64,000 nucleotides of DNA, taken from assembly GCA_014773175.1 (NCBI GenBank), contig VXCM01003404.1:1-64000 (forward strand). Direction: 5' to 3'. Both the position numbers and the translations under genes were made by a program. Each line of letters starts with the position of its first letter. Positions within the stretch are counted from its first letter, which is position 1. The notes under the pieces are model-generated. The model had not been told where the DNA came from. It made no database searches and saw nothing but the letters and a program-made list of their open reading frames with translations. This DNA comes from Lucifuga dentata. Taxonomy: Eukaryota; Chordata; Actinopteri; Ophidiiformes; Bythitidae. Positions 13,595-24,363 of the stretch are shown here, piece by piece.

Positions 13595-14995
13595 CATTTT
13601 ATTCTGTTCCTGTTTGCTGTTTTATATTCTTTACTGTTTCATTGGTTTTATGTCTTTGTAATTTGTCTGCTTTCTCGCCCAGCCATTTGAGGAGAGGGAA
13701 TCTCTCTTTGAATTGCCTTTCCTGCAGTTTCTATCATTTTTTTCCTCATATGAGGAGGTTTTTTAGGGAGTTTTTTGTCTTGATATTGGGCTAAACTTGA
13801 CTTGACTTATTTCAGTTCACAGGACTGATTTGTATGGACACAGAAGAAGAGAGTTGCGTTTTATGGGATGCAGTTCAGAGGGAAATTTAAATTTGCATGT
13901 ATTTGCAGATGTCCAGAATGTAATTGATTTATTTCCACATATAAATGTGGCTCAGAAGAAGTTAGTTTCAATGTGTTGTTTTTTTTTTTTTTTTNTTTTT
14001 TTTTTTTTTTTTTACTGTTTACATGTTCAAACTTGGAATGAGTAACTTGTACCTCACTGTATGAATGAGTGAATGTAGAACTTTTTTGAATTGTTTTTTG
14101 AATTGTCGTCGAATTGTTTATGACATTAAATGACCATACCATCCATTTTGCATGTTTGAGCCTAATATATTCAATTTTCATACATGTAATGTTACTGACA
14201 ATCATTTCCCAAATACTACTGGAACGGTGAATCAAAAATGTTTTTCCTACCTTCCAGACCTCCATTGGTTTCAGTTCATATTAAAATCAACTTGTTGATA
14301 CTTGAAACGTTCTTGGGATAGGTCACGAACATCATCGTGAACAACACGTATATTCAGGTTCTTTTTTAGAAATTTTGTAATTTTAGCATTTAAGCACAAT
14401 AAAAAGCGTGGAGTAAATGTATGTCTCCACTGGGGAATACAGTCCCAAAAGAAGACTTGTGTTTATTGAAAAATTTAAAGGACCATGACTTCATAAGGCT
14501 GCATAACTATTAGCAGGAGAAACATGGATTTTTAAGGTGGATGTATCACTTGAATATTTGATTTTGATCATACACATAACATGTATGAAAATTGAATATA
14601 TTAGGCTCAAACGTGCAAAATGGATGGTATGGTCCTTTAAAANTAACATGTATGAAAATTGAATATATTAGGCTCAAACGTGCAAAATGGATGGTATGGT
14701 CCTTTAAAAATGAGTTATATTTTCACTGTCCTCTGAACGGTTTGGTACTTTAACTGTTCAATGCTAAATTATGATTGATTCGATCTTTAATGCGTGACAG
14801 CGGTTGTAGCCATGTCCTGCCTGATGCTGATTGGTGTTTTCCTTTGGCCTGCAGGTCATCTTATGATCTCTAACTACCTGCTGAACTACTTCCCCCGGCT
14901 GGACATCGAGAGGAGGAACTGCCACGGTTTCACGGCTCTGATGAAGGCCGCCATGCAGGGCCGAGCCGAGTGTGTCAGGGCTCTCATGTTGGCAG
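6539..14995 (+). CDS. ankrd33b: ANKRD33B-like ankyrin-repeat protein, gene span (3 exons seen, 3' end missing)
   Basis: Three exons (6539-7012, 11997-12126, 14855-14995) join in frame, phases 0 then 1, with GT donors and AG acceptors, giving about 248 residues. The first part is acidic ([19 protein letters not shown]) and contains [13 protein letters not shown], which I recall as a hallmark of ANKRD33B. Ankyrin repeats begin near residue 127 ([20 protein letters not shown]) and continue through [18 protein letters not shown] and [12 protein letters not shown]. The family includes ANKRD33 (PANKY), a photoreceptor protein reported to bind the transcription factor CRX. The function of ANKRD33B is poorly known and I assign none. 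Human ANKRD33B is about 490 residues, so roughly the C-terminal half is absent here. The last exon was sought between 14996 and 24572 and not found; a 228-base gap begins at 15919. An ANKRD33 paralogue is less likely, because the CTNND2 neighbour fits ANKRD33B. Confidence 0.85.
7065..7652 (-). mobile_element. TTAA-MITE, subfamily Y, complete
   Basis: 588 bp between TTAA motifs, with TIRs of about 85 bp. It lies in ankrd33b intron 1, 52 bp after exon 1. Confidence 0.9.
8351..8403 (+). repeat. (TTAGG)n pentanucleotide array
   Basis: About ten perfect GGTTA units. TTAGG is the insect telomere motif; vertebrate telomeres are TTAGGG, so this is read as an ordinary microsatellite. Confidence 0.95.
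8550..8870. mobile_element. Unidentified insertion with GTCACKAGGG inverted ends
   Basis: The left end contains GGTGTCACGAGGGG; the right end, inverted, reads GACGTCACTAGGGTTGG. It interrupts the O MITE. No clear target duplication. Confidence 0.5.
8896..9473. mobile_element. hAT-like non-autonomous element
   Basis: The ends TAGGGATGAGC and GCTCATCTCTT are imperfect inverted repeats. Flanks CTGACAAA and CTTACAAC fit an 8-bp duplication of CTGACAAC, the sequence expected in the uninterrupted MITE TIR. No transposase frame. Confidence 0.65.
10374..11139 (-). mobile_element. TTAA-MITE, subfamily Y, with nested insertion
   Basis: Complete Y copy whose right TIR is split by the element at 10829-11106. 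An N (10511) followed by poly-T marks a joint inside it. Confidence 0.85.
10829..11106 (+). mobile_element. Unrecognised small element, partner at 35766-36137
   Basis: Starts ATCCTCAAAATTTGGACTCC and ends ATTTGAGTACTCCT. A related sequence lies inverted at 35766-36137. The ends are weakly inverted (ATCCTCAAAAT versus AGTACTCAAAT). It splits the MITE TIR cleanly, so it is a discrete mobile unit. Confidence 0.55.
11370..11946 (-). mobile_element. TTAA-MITE, subfamily O
   Basis: Full-length O copy ending ACCGGTATGGTCCTTTA, 50 bp before ankrd33b exon 2. Confidence 0.85.
11997..12126 (+). CDS. ankrd33b: ankrd33b exon 2 (ankyrin repeat)
   Basis: Acceptor TTTCAG|TCTGGC at 11996/11997 and donor GCAG|GTAAAC at 12126/12127. 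It encodes [18 protein letters not shown], then a cysteine-proline turn and [20 protein letters not shown] plus one base of a Gly codon. The NTALMTAA motif is a canonical ankyrin TALxxAA signature. The last 34 bases of the exon are repeated after an N at 12160 (see 12161-12227), which I read as an assembly overlap. An O transposon ends 50 bp before the acceptor. Confidence 0.88.
12161..12227 (+). other. Duplicate of ankrd33b exon 2 tail, probable assembly artefact
   Basis: Positions 12161-12227 repeat 12093-12159 base for base across a single N at 12160: the last 34 coding bases, the donor GTAAAC and the start of a (CCAT)n run. The 67-bp unit resembles other single-N joints in the window, so I read it as an unmerged contig overlap and not an exon duplication. 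Confidence 0.85.
12338..12379 (+). repeat. (CA)n microsatellite
   Basis: Nearly pure CA dinucleotide run in ankrd33b intron 2. Confidence 0.9.
13560..13812 (+). mobile_element. LINE/SINE-like 3' tail, partner at 51430-51675
   Basis: After a (CT)n run it carries GGGAATCTCTCTTTG, GAGGTTTTTTAGGGAGTTTT and ATTGGGCTAAACTTGACTTG. The same order recurs at 51430-51675. This resembles a common fish retroelement tail, from memory. Confidence 0.5.
14126..14708 (-). mobile_element. TTAA-MITE, subfamily Y, with internal deletion and assembly repeat
   Basis: A Y copy lacking the segment between the TGATTTTGA block and the right TIR. Its last 66 bp (14577-14642) are repeated at 14644-14709 across N 14643. 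Confidence 0.85.
14855..14995 (+). CDS. ankrd33b: ankrd33b exon 3 (ankyrin repeats)
   Basis: Acceptor CCTGCAG|GTCATC at 14854/14855 and donor GCAG|GTAAAG at 14995/14996. The split Gly codon completes in frame with exon 2. It encodes [20 protein letters not shown], then [16 protein letters not shown] and [11 protein letters not shown], ending one base into the next Gly codon. The NYLLNYFP and [13 protein letters not shown] blocks agree with my recall of human ANKRD33B. An exon starting with the rest of that Gly codon should follow but was not seen. Confidence 0.88.
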
Positions 14996-15099
14996 GTAAA
15001 GAACAGCAAAGCAACAAACAGTACTCCACAGCAGTCTGCCATCTGCCGCTCCTGCCCTGCAATTTTAATGCAATACACTTTAGCTTTGTACACCTAGGT

Positions 15100-15918
15100 G
15101 GGGCACACACTAAGGGGAGGGAAAAAAAAGTGTTAGGAAGAAAGGTGGGTAATCACTTGTATAGGGTCAGCGTGGCATGTGGGGCCGGTCCTAAGTGGTT
15201 ATGGGTGCTGGGGGGGTAGTGGATGTAGGCTGGGGTCCTGTCTTGCTTTGGCCTCTTGGCCTCTTGGTTGTTGGGTCCTGCCGGCTGTGTGGGGGAGTCT
15301 TAGTTGGAGGGTCTGCTGTATGTGTGTCTGGCTTCAGGTGTCTGGGTTCCACCCCTCGCCTGGATGCCGGGTCTCACCCTCACCGGCTTGGTGGGCTGTG
15401 CTCATGTGCGGGGCATGGGTGTGTGGGCCCTTGGCCCCTTATGCCCCACTGCTGGCATTCTACCCCTGTGGTGTTGTGGCCCATGTGGTGTGGGGCTGGG
15501 GCCCTCCCGGTGGGCCGCTGCCGGCGCCCCGCGCCCTTCCCCCTGGGCCTGGGGGTGCCTCTNTGGCCTGGCCTGCTGTTCTGGTGGTCTGCTTGTCTGC
15601 TCCAGTGGTGCATGTGGTGCCTTTCCTGGCTCCTGGGCTCGTCCGTTGTCCTGGTTCTCCTCTGTCCCTCCGGGGCTCTACATCCTGGGTGTCTTTCTGT
15701 CTGGGGTGTCCCGTCTGACCGTGTGGCTTCTGTCGGGCTCAGAGAGGTCCCTGTACTATGGTAAGGTTCTGTGTTTAGGTCCCGGCCCGACACATCAGCT
15801 ACAACTGAGATCCGATCTTAAGCTGTGATCTGGGTCCCTGAGGTTGCTGGGCCAGTGTTTGAGGCCGTCACCACCACTTAGTATTGGGTGTTCTCAGGGG
15901 GATCAGGATTCTGGGGAT
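15100..15918. other. GC-rich, strand-asymmetric stretch of unknown nature
   Basis: From about 15160 the plus strand is rich in G, T and C with little A, unlike the AT-rich surroundings. All three plus frames stay open for 170-190 codons, but the translations are Trp/Cys/Gly/Val-rich and lack recognisable motifs, so they look compositional. It follows ankrd33b exon 3 and runs into the gap at 15919. An unrecognised interspersed repeat is possible. An N lies at 15563. Confidence 0.4.
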
Positions 15919-16146
15919 NNNNNNNNNNNNNNNNNNNNNNNNNNNNNNNNNNNNNNNNNNNNNNNNNNNNNNNNNNNNNNNNNNNNNNNNNNNNNNNNNN
16001 NNNNNNNNNNNNNNNNNNNNNNNNNNNNNNNNNNNNNNNNNNNNNNNNNNNNNNNNNNNNNNNNNNNNNNNNNNNNNNNNNNNNNNNNNNNNNNNNNNNN
16101 NNNNNNNNNNNNNNNNNNNNNNNNNNNNNNNNNNNNNNNNNNNNNN
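15919..16146. other. Assembly gap (228 N)
   Basis: A run of 228 N, bordered on the right by a 10-bp minisatellite. The gap size may be nominal. It lies where the missing last exon of ankrd33b would be expected. Confidence 0.99.
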
Positions 16147-16277
16147 TGGTTATTACTGGTTATTACTGGTTATTATTGGTTATTACTGGTTATTACTGGT
16201 TATTATTGGTTATTATTGGTTATTACTGGTTATTATTGGTTATTATTGGTTATTACTGGTTATTACTGGTTATTACT
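16147..16277 (+). repeat. 10-bp minisatellite, unit TGGTTATTAY
   Basis: About 13 head-to-tail units of TGGTTATTAC or TGGTTATTAT with a single variable base. The array is cut on the left by the gap and probably continues into it. Open frames here (GYYWLLLVI repeated) are repeat translation. Confidence 0.95.
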
Positions 16278-16990
16278 GTCACTACTCTGTGTTTTTGTCT
16301 TTGTGTTGTTGTTCAGGTGTTTAGCCCTTCTTGATAGAAATTGTTTGTTAGTTATTATCTGTCTGTTGCTAGATTAAATTGCATATATATAAAAAATGGT
16401 TGTGCCAATCTTGGCATATACCACAACTATATATACAGACAGAAAGAAAAAAAAGCAAAAAAAAAAAGCATTTAAAAAAACCATTTCCACCGCCAACACA
16501 TGACGAGGAAAGAAAGAAGAGCTCGCGAACAGAATTTGACAGCCATGCCGTGCGGCCTGCTCGCACGGGTTTTGTGTAAAGGGCTTTGTTGGAGAATTTG
16601 AAAGCCGACCCGAAAATAAACGGCTCACATATCGATTTGTGACTCGCCGACTGCAGAAACGATCAGACGAGACGTCTGACTTTACGTCTGCATCTGAAAG
16701 CATCAGACAGTCTGAGCGTGACAGCCACCTGCTCTTTATGTTCTTCTGTCACATACATCAAACGTACTGCCACAAAAATGATCTTATTGTTATAAAATAG
16801 AAGCTTTTTATATGATAATTTAAGGATTACCTCACAGCATCTGCCTCAGCTGCACAGTTGTCAAAATTTTGTATTTAATCGAAAATACAGGTAGTTTTTC
16901 TTTCTTTTTTTTAATGTATATCTGTATCCAGACCTGCATTAAAGACACAGTGATCGATAATCATGGGATAACACATGCCAAGTGCTTTAT

Positions 16991-17875
16991 TTAAAGGACC
17001 AGACTGTTAGTTTTGCATGTTTGAACCCAATGAATACTACCAGCATACATGTTACATTACTTTTCCAAAACATAAAACTGTATATTAATTCTCATGTTGT
17101 TTTTTTTTTTTTTTCCAAAATCCCCTAATCTTTCAAAATCAAATGTTCAGGTGATACACACACCTTTAGTATTTTGCCTGTTAACACTTATGCAAGATTG
17201 TGCAAGGCATGGTTCTAATTTTTCAGCAAATGCCGTCTTCTCCTGGGACTATATTTCCTGGCGGAGACATACATTTTCTTTCCTGAAGCTCTGTGTTGGA
17301 TAACTTTGACCAAGGATGGTCGGACAGTCAGATGAAAATGCCGAGGGCAAATAACTCCATAATTGTCGCTGTTTCTCCGCACCACCCTTTCTCTTTTTAG
17401 AATCAATTTTTCATCTAAGCGCCAAGAAAATTATGAAAGAACAAAATTATGTTTGCTTAGTTTAAGTTAATTTTAATTAATATATTGTGCAGTGCAAAGG
17501 TCACTGGCTTGCCCACCAATGGCTGCGGCCCACCAGGAAAAGTCCCGCCTCTCCCGCTGGCCAATCCTACCCTGCTGCCAGGAAATATAGTGCCGGAGAA
17601 GATGTTACCATTACCGAAAAATTTAAAAAAAACCAAAAAAAAAAAAAAANAAAAAAAAAAAAAACATCCCTTCTACATTTAGACATATTTGCTGCAGGTA
17701 AAACATTGAATTTTAAGGTGTGTGTATCGTCTGAACTGATTTTGAAAGATTTCAAGATTTGTATATTTGGCAAATTAACAGGAAAACTAAAATACAGTTT
17801 TATGTTTTGTAAAATGTCAGTAACCTAACATGTACAGTATGTGGGTAGTATTTATTTGTCAGCATATAAATGGTT
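16991..17875. mobile_element. TTAA-MITE, subfamily O, fold-back derivative with 265-bp spacer
   Basis: The left arm (16991-17311) reads CTGGGACTATATTTCCTGGC. The right arm (17577-17875) carries the inverted CCAGGAAATATAGTGCC and continues to a degenerate TIR. The spacer 17312-17576 is other repeat sequence. Confidence 0.6.
17441..17575 (+). repeat. Dispersed repeat, inverted partner at 27645-27785
   Basis: Shares, inverted, the words GTGCAGTGCAAAGGTCACTGG-type, AAAGTCCCGCCTCTCCCG and GGCCAATCC with 27645-27785. Family not recognised. Confidence 0.55.
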
Positions 17876-18104
17876 TAGGAGCCATAGTTGTACCAAAATG
17901 TGTCCTGTCCTTGGTATAAAACAAGGGAATGTTCCTGAGCTCCTGAAAAGGTTCCTGCAGGTCAAAAGGTCATTCTGGAGCTGCGTATGACGTCCTGCCT
18001 TCACTTTATTACTGTTACTCTTCTTCACTCCATCAGCATGATGAGATAATCATGACCAGACCACAGATCAAATCTTTACTGTGATCAGCTCACTCTCTGC
18101 ACAC

Positions 18105-18117
18105 ACACGCACGCACG

Positions 18118-18156
<39 letters not shown>

Positions 18157-18289
18157 CTCCAGAGGCTAAAATGGCTGCCACCCTCACCTAATGTGCAATT
18201 TCTTTTATGACCACTAGGGGGCACTCATGACCATTAAAAGGTCATTTATATGTAGCATTAAGGTGAACGTTACCACAAATCATGCATGT

Positions 18290-18368
<79 letters not shown>
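18105..18368 (+). repeat. (CA)n and (CT)n microsatellites
   Basis: Two CA runs, the second preceded by (CT)n, flank about 140 bp of ordinary sequence. Confidence 0.9.
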
Positions 18369-18370
<2 letters not shown>

Positions 18371-18468
18371 CATGCATATATACAAAATAACAATCTCTTG
18401 ATTTGCCTTTCAATTACAATTTAACATGTTATGATCTTCTGCTCTCTTCTGTTGTATTAGAAGCTGCT

Positions 18469-18995
18469 TTAAAGGGCCATACCACACATTTTGCATGTTT
18501 GAGTCTAATATATTCAATTTTCATACATTATGTTGTTGACAGTCATTTCCCAAAGGACAAAATCGTACTTCAGCTTTCCTGATATTTTGCAAAATCTCTT
18601 AATCTTTCAAAATCAAATATTCAAGCGATACACCCACCTTAAAAATCCATGTTTCTCCTGCTAAAAGTTATACAACCTTATGAAGTTGTGGTCCTTTAAA
18701 TTTTTCCATAAACACAGGTCTTCTTTTGGGACTATATTCCCTGGTGGAGACATACATTCACTCTACGCTTTTTGTTGTGCTTAAACACTAAAATTATGAA
18801 ACTTCTAGAAAAAACCTGAATACACGTCTTATTGGTGATGATGGATTACCTATCCCAAGAACATTTCAAATATCAACAAGTTTGATTTTAATAGCATACC
18901 AGAATAAACTGAAACCAATGGAGGTCTGGAAGGTAGGAAAAACATTTTTAATTCACCGTTCCAGTAGTATGATTTGGGAAATGATTGTCAGTAAT
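18469..18995 (+). mobile_element. TTAA-MITE, subfamily Y, right TIR lost
   Basis: Complete left end and body. It breaks off in the right TIR at GATTGTCAGTAA and continues as a GAATTGATT simple repeat. Confidence 0.85.
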
Positions 18996-19908
18996 TATTG
19001 AATTGATTGAATTGAATTGAATTAATTATTGAATTATTGAAAGAAGTATTGATGGATGATGCAAACTACCATGTGTTCAAACCCAATTAGCAGTTCAGAT
19101 CAGATAACATATTTAATTGATTTTAGTACGAAAAATAAAGTTTTGTTTTTTTTTCTAAATAAGAAATAGTGGATGCAAATCTGAGGGGAATAAAAATCAA
19201 TAATTAAAAAATCTGGGTGAGAAGTGTTACATTTTTACTTAATTTGAGGCAGTTTATCACAGTTTATCATATGATTAGCAGCTGTTTTGCATTTCATGTT
19301 CATTTTCTCTTCACATTCTATTACCAGAAACATAATCTGAACTCTCTCACCACCAGATGTCCTCATTTACAGTGAAACGTGTCTCTGTTGGCGGAAGAAA
19401 TACAAGAACCTTTGGGTCGTAGAGAAATCAAGTCTCCATGAAAATTGCTTTAAAATGGTTTGTTCCTTTTAAGAAATCCAGATATATTATAGATAACATA
19501 TAAGTCTTAGATATAGCCAAATGAACTGCATGTTAAGCTCATCTATAAATGCTGAAAAATGAATTGCTGAATTAAAATTAATATTCTTCTAAACAGTCTG
19601 CCTAATGGTGTGTTTAAGGACACTTCAACAGCTAAAAATTGAGATGGCTGCTTAACAGCAAACTTTTTGGATTTTAATTTTGATCAACTTAGCTTTTCAG
19701 TACAGCAGTTGACTATTAATGTTTTTTTTTTTTTGAGTGTCCTTGAATGCACCAGCTGGTTCCTCTCCACAACATAGCAACATTCCCTGACATACAAAAG
19801 ATCATCAGCCAATCAGATGCATCTGGAATCATATATGTATATAGCAGCATTAAAATACTGAAAATATATTGTAAATGGAAAAAATGTTTAATTTATTTTA
19901 AGGACATC

Positions 19909-20473
19909 TTAAAGGACCATACCGGTGATTTTGCATGTTTGAGCCCAACCACTGCTGACCATTTTCCAACACACTACTGGGGTGGTAAATATTATATATT
20001 TTTTTCTACCTTCCAGATTGACATTGGTTTCAGTTCATTCCAGCATGCTATTAAAATCAATGTGTAGAGACTTGAAACGTGCTTAGGATCAGTAATCCAT
20101 CACAGCAAACCGCACACTGTTATTATTTTTTTATTTGATCATTAAATTAAGTTACAATCCAACACATTACTGCACAGAAAAAAAAAGTCTCCACCAGGGA
20201 ATATAGTCTATGGAGTAGATTGCTTTTCCTGATTAAAGAAAATGGCCATGCCTTCTACAATTGTGTGTAAAAGTTCAGGCAAAGCATTGATTTTTTTTTA
20301 AGGTGGATCAATCACCTGAATATTTGATTTTGAAAGATAAGGGAATTTGGCAAAATAACACAAAAACTAAAATATGGTTTATGGTTTGGAAAATGGTTGG
20401 CAGTAACATAACGTGTATGCAGGTGATATTTATTGGGCTCAAAACATGCAAGTTTACCAGTATGGTCCTTTAA
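19909..20473 (-). mobile_element. TTAA-MITE, subfamily O
   Basis: 565 bp between TTAA motifs; inner TIR word GAGCCCAA. Confidence 0.85.
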
Positions 20474-21544
20474 CAGCTAAAATTTCAGTTGCTGTGTGAC
20501 AACAAATGTTTTCAATGCAGGAAACAACGAAATTTGCATGATCTGTTTCATGACGTCCATGCGTTTTTCATTTGGATTTTCATTTTTAATCAACTTAGCT
20601 TGCCAATGTGTTGCTTTCTGGCAGCCAACTATCAATTCTGTTTTTGTTGAGTGTCCTTGAATGCACCAGATGGTCCCTCCTCACAGCTGTAGTGCTTTAT
20701 AACAGCATGACTGACAGGAAAATGCTGTTTGATTAGCTTTGTCAACCATGTTTCATATCTCCTAACTGGATATTTTATACTGTACTGAAATGTAAAGAAA
20801 CCAAAGATGTAAACCCATCAAAACAAATGATTATGTGCTTCAAGAAATAATGAAAAAATAAAAGATTATTTGCAGGTAATGTCAAAACTTGTGCTAATTT
20901 AGTCGCTGATTTGGTTAGTAACACAACCAAACAGAACAAAGGCAACAGAACAAAGCAGTCCCAAAACCAGAGGCTCTTGGATGGTTTTTATATTTTTAGA
21001 GCAGTTGCAATCTGTTTGAGGCAATAGAAAGATTCACAATTTTCTTTTTAAAACACATTTGGTCTAGCAACAAAAAGGTTACCGACGTTATATCTCCACA
21101 CAGCTCAGTTTTTCTGCCTAAGGATCACAAGGACATACATGACGTCAGTTTCCATGATGCTTCCTAACAAATGTCTGTTTTTTCATCCGGTGTTTCTGGG
21201 GATAGTTTCATTCAAATCAAATTTTCCAAGCATCGGAATTTGACCTCTAGGACTTCTACACGGCAGTGGGTAGGTAGAACCAGGGTCTTACCACGTTTTT
21301 ATCATTTATCCCATAAAATACAAAATAAAAAAACTGATAATAAAAATGCACCATTTAGTTTCAGATTGACAAATGACAAAATACTCTTGCGAACGTGGGT
21401 GCAATTCTTTTGCGTTTTAGCTTAATGAGACCAATTGATCCAAAATGGATGTGGTCATGCACAGGAAATACACTTTCAGGGAGATCACACACGTGAAAGA
21501 CGTCGTTTTTTTTTTCCAGTTGTGTGATATTAAAACTGTCACAT

Positions 21545-22605
21545 GATCAGAATTGATATGACGGCGTATAAGGGGCCATATAAGACAAAAAAAAAAAAAA
21601 AAAANAAAAAAAAAAAAAAAAAGAGGGGGGCATTATTTCGAGTTTTCAAACTCTCAAATTTGCCATTTTTAAAAGTCTGGATGTTTATGATAATTTGAAG
21701 ATTTTGCACTAAAAGCATACGTATTTCTTTATTACTAAATCTGATGGAAAAGTATAATTTAATAAGGTCATGTACTGCAGGCATAGTCACAACATGAGGT
21801 GGTTCCGCTTCCCGTTCTCATTATTTTCCCTTTTTCATTATTAAAAAAACTTAAATTATCTATCTATAAAGACAGAAATCTCTGTATGTGGCACCAACAT
21901 TTCTAGAACCCAGTACTGTATGAAGCTGAAATTTGGCAGGTTTATTGCTCAGGACCCAAAGACGTGCAGTGTCATGTGTGAAGTTGTTTGGATGAGCAGT
22001 TCTCAAATTGAGCTGTGCTGGTAAAAAGTAGTCCATGCAGCAGGATACGCTCCAGGCATGGCAGCATATGGTCTGCTACACAGGCACTGATGGCAGGCTG
22101 TGGCGTACACCATAAAGTCCAGCCTGGTACAATCAGGCATGTTTTCAATGGGCACTGCACGAGTTAATTTAAAAAATATTAAAAAATGATTATTCATCAT
22201 TAAAAATAATTGTCATTACTTTTTAAAAATTTTAAACTCGCAAATTTGCTAGTTTAAAAACTCACAAATCTGCCAGTTTAAAAATTTGCAAATTTGTGAG
22301 TTTTTAAACTGGCAAATTTGTGAGTTTTTTTGCGAGTACATGACCTTATTAAATTATACTTTTCCATCAGATTTAGCAAATAAAGAAATACTTGTGCTTT
22401 TAGTGCGAAATCATCATATTGTCATAAGGATACGGACTTTTAAAACTGGCAAATTTTCGAGTTTTAAAACTCACAAATTTGCGAGTTTAAAAACTTGAAA
22501 ATAATACCTTGTTTTCTTTTTTCTTTTTTTTTCTTTTTTTTTTTTTTTTNTTTTTTTTTTTTTTTGTCTAATATGGCCCTAATATGCCGTCGTAGAATTG
22601 AGAAT
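21545..22605. mobile_element. Composite fold-back element
   Basis: The ends ACGGCGTATAAGGGGCCATA and TATGGCCCTAATATGCCGTC are inverted, each followed by poly-A or poly-T. Inner arms match inverted over about 150 bp (21630-21778 with 22331-22500). The interior repeats TCGCAAATTTGC-type words and contains a separate repeat at 21855-22165. Confidence 0.7.
21855..22165 (-). mobile_element. Helentron-like fragment (tentative), partner at 56440-56795
   Basis: Contains CTATCTATAAAGACAGAAAT, CACCAACATTTCTAGAACC and a CATGCAGCAGGATACGCTCC stretch; the inverted counterpart is at 56440-56795. The opening resembles fish Helentron ends, from memory. Confidence 0.4.
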
Positions 22606-23505
22606 CCATAAAAGGGCAACAAACATTTGCACACAATTAAAATACAGACATGTTGGGAATATCGATATCGATGTAGCACCTTTTCCACTGATTTCGTGAC
22701 AACGTGGATCCCTGGTCTACTCTACTCCACATAGCAACAACATTACTACACAAAGTCGACAATTTAGTGTGTGCGGACCAGAAAATAAAATGTGAACAAA
22801 ATTCCTACATGTAGTGATTTGTTTTTTTTACAAGTCTTTTTTTTCCCGATAATGTTGCTGCTATAAGTGACATCCACATCTGCACATAAAAAGTATATAT
22901 TTATATTTTATATAATATATATCCGTACTCTATTAACAGTTTCGTCTACCATGAACTGCTGCCCATCGTCTGTACTTCAAACATTGATTATTTTACAACA
23001 CGGAAATCAACTAATTTTGTACAGCTTTGGAGGAAGCGAGGCTTTATCTGATCGTGGTCCCTCCGTTTCTGTTTTTCGCTGTTTAATTTTTGATGTTTTT
23101 TTTTTTTTTTTTTTNTTTTTTTTTTTTTTTTTTCAGTCTTGGTGCAGTTAGACAGTTTTCATCCTAGTAAAACACAGCTTAGAAAAACCAAAGCATTTAC
23201 AAACTGGCATCGTTTGAACCAAAGACGTTCGGCAGAAATCGATATTCCAGTCGAACTTGGACCCTTTTACCCCACCCCCCCCCCCCCNGGGGGGGGGGGG
23301 GGGGGGGGGGGTAATGGAAAAATTTTGCCGTCAAAAAACAAAGCTAGACTCAAAAAATAAGTCACCACGAGCGACAGATTGATGCTTTGAAACTGCATTC
23401 AATACTTCGTATCTACTGATTCACATAAGCAAATGCGTTGAATCTGGAGCGGTGATGCGAGTTTAGAACGTTCGAGTGCAGATACTATTCTGTGTATGTC
23501 GGGGG

Positions 23506-23510
<5 letters not shown>

Positions 23511-23546
<36 letters not shown>
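23511..23546 (+). repeat. (GT)n microsatellite
   Basis: Pure GT run downstream of the ctnnd2 stop codon. Confidence 0.9.
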
Positions 23547-23891
23547 ATAAGAAGGTGTGTTTGACCCGTGGCGTGGGCCTGACGTTACACAGAAAATAGT
23601 GCAATGTACAATACACAATGCATCTCCGGTAATGTACATCAAATACTATACAACCAGAATCAAGAATTAAAAAAGTAGAAACACACACAAAAAAAAGAAA
23701 AGAAAAAAAAAGAAAGAAAATCGTTACAAATGACAACGTCCAGAATCGTTCTTTGTTTGGAGGAGGATACATCACGCTGAAAGCCCTATAGAGAAACAAA
23801 AGTAAATGTGACAGACATCCTATAAGTCTTATAACTCTGCTTCTTGTGCTTCACATTACTAAAAGCTGTATTATACCACATATTTACAGCT

Positions 23892-23928
<37 letters not shown>

Positions 23929-24311
23929 TTTCTCCGACACGTTCCGCTCGCTCTCCAATCCGTCTTACGTCTTGTCGCCGCCAAAACCGTCCGTTCCTCA
24001 CCTTTAACGAGTCCGCTCATCAATTTCTCTCTTTCACATTCCTTCTCAAAGTCTGTACATTTCTATTTCTGTGTCCCTCTTTCTCTCTCACTCGCCCGCG
24101 CATCGTGTCTTGTTCTTTACCCAGAGGCCTTTGGGTGCAGGAGGTTTTTTGCTCTGCCAAACCGTCTTGATCACGAACAGAAACACAGAAAGAAAACGTG
24201 TTTGTCGGTTTTTGTTGGTGGTGTGCATGCACATGCATGGCTGCTCCTCCGTCCTCTTTGGGTCCTCCTTCTTCCCCCTCCTTCCTCCCTCTGATGTGTC
24301 TGGAAGGAGTG

Positions 24312-24314
<3 letters not shown>

Positions 24315-24360
<46 letters not shown>
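24315..24360 (+). repeat. (CT)n microsatellite in probable ctnnd2 3' UTR
   Basis: Pure CT run about 215-260 bp past the ctnnd2 stop; another lies at about 23895-23926. On the transcript these are (GA)n. Confidence 0.85.

Positions 24361-24363
<3 letters not shown>

Larger units (their letters stand above)
12127..14854 (+). other. ankrd33b intron 2
   Basis: Microsatellites, a LINE-like tail and one Y MITE. 12600-13550 shows nothing recognisable. Confidence 0.7.

Noticed and set aside
15179..15828. Three overlapping plus-strand frames of 174-189 codons
   Set aside because: All three are open at once because the strand is poor in A; composition is Trp/Cys/Gly-rich with no motif.
16147..16277. 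CRISPR-like array
   Set aside because: Contiguous 10-bp units with no spacers, in a vertebrate genome.
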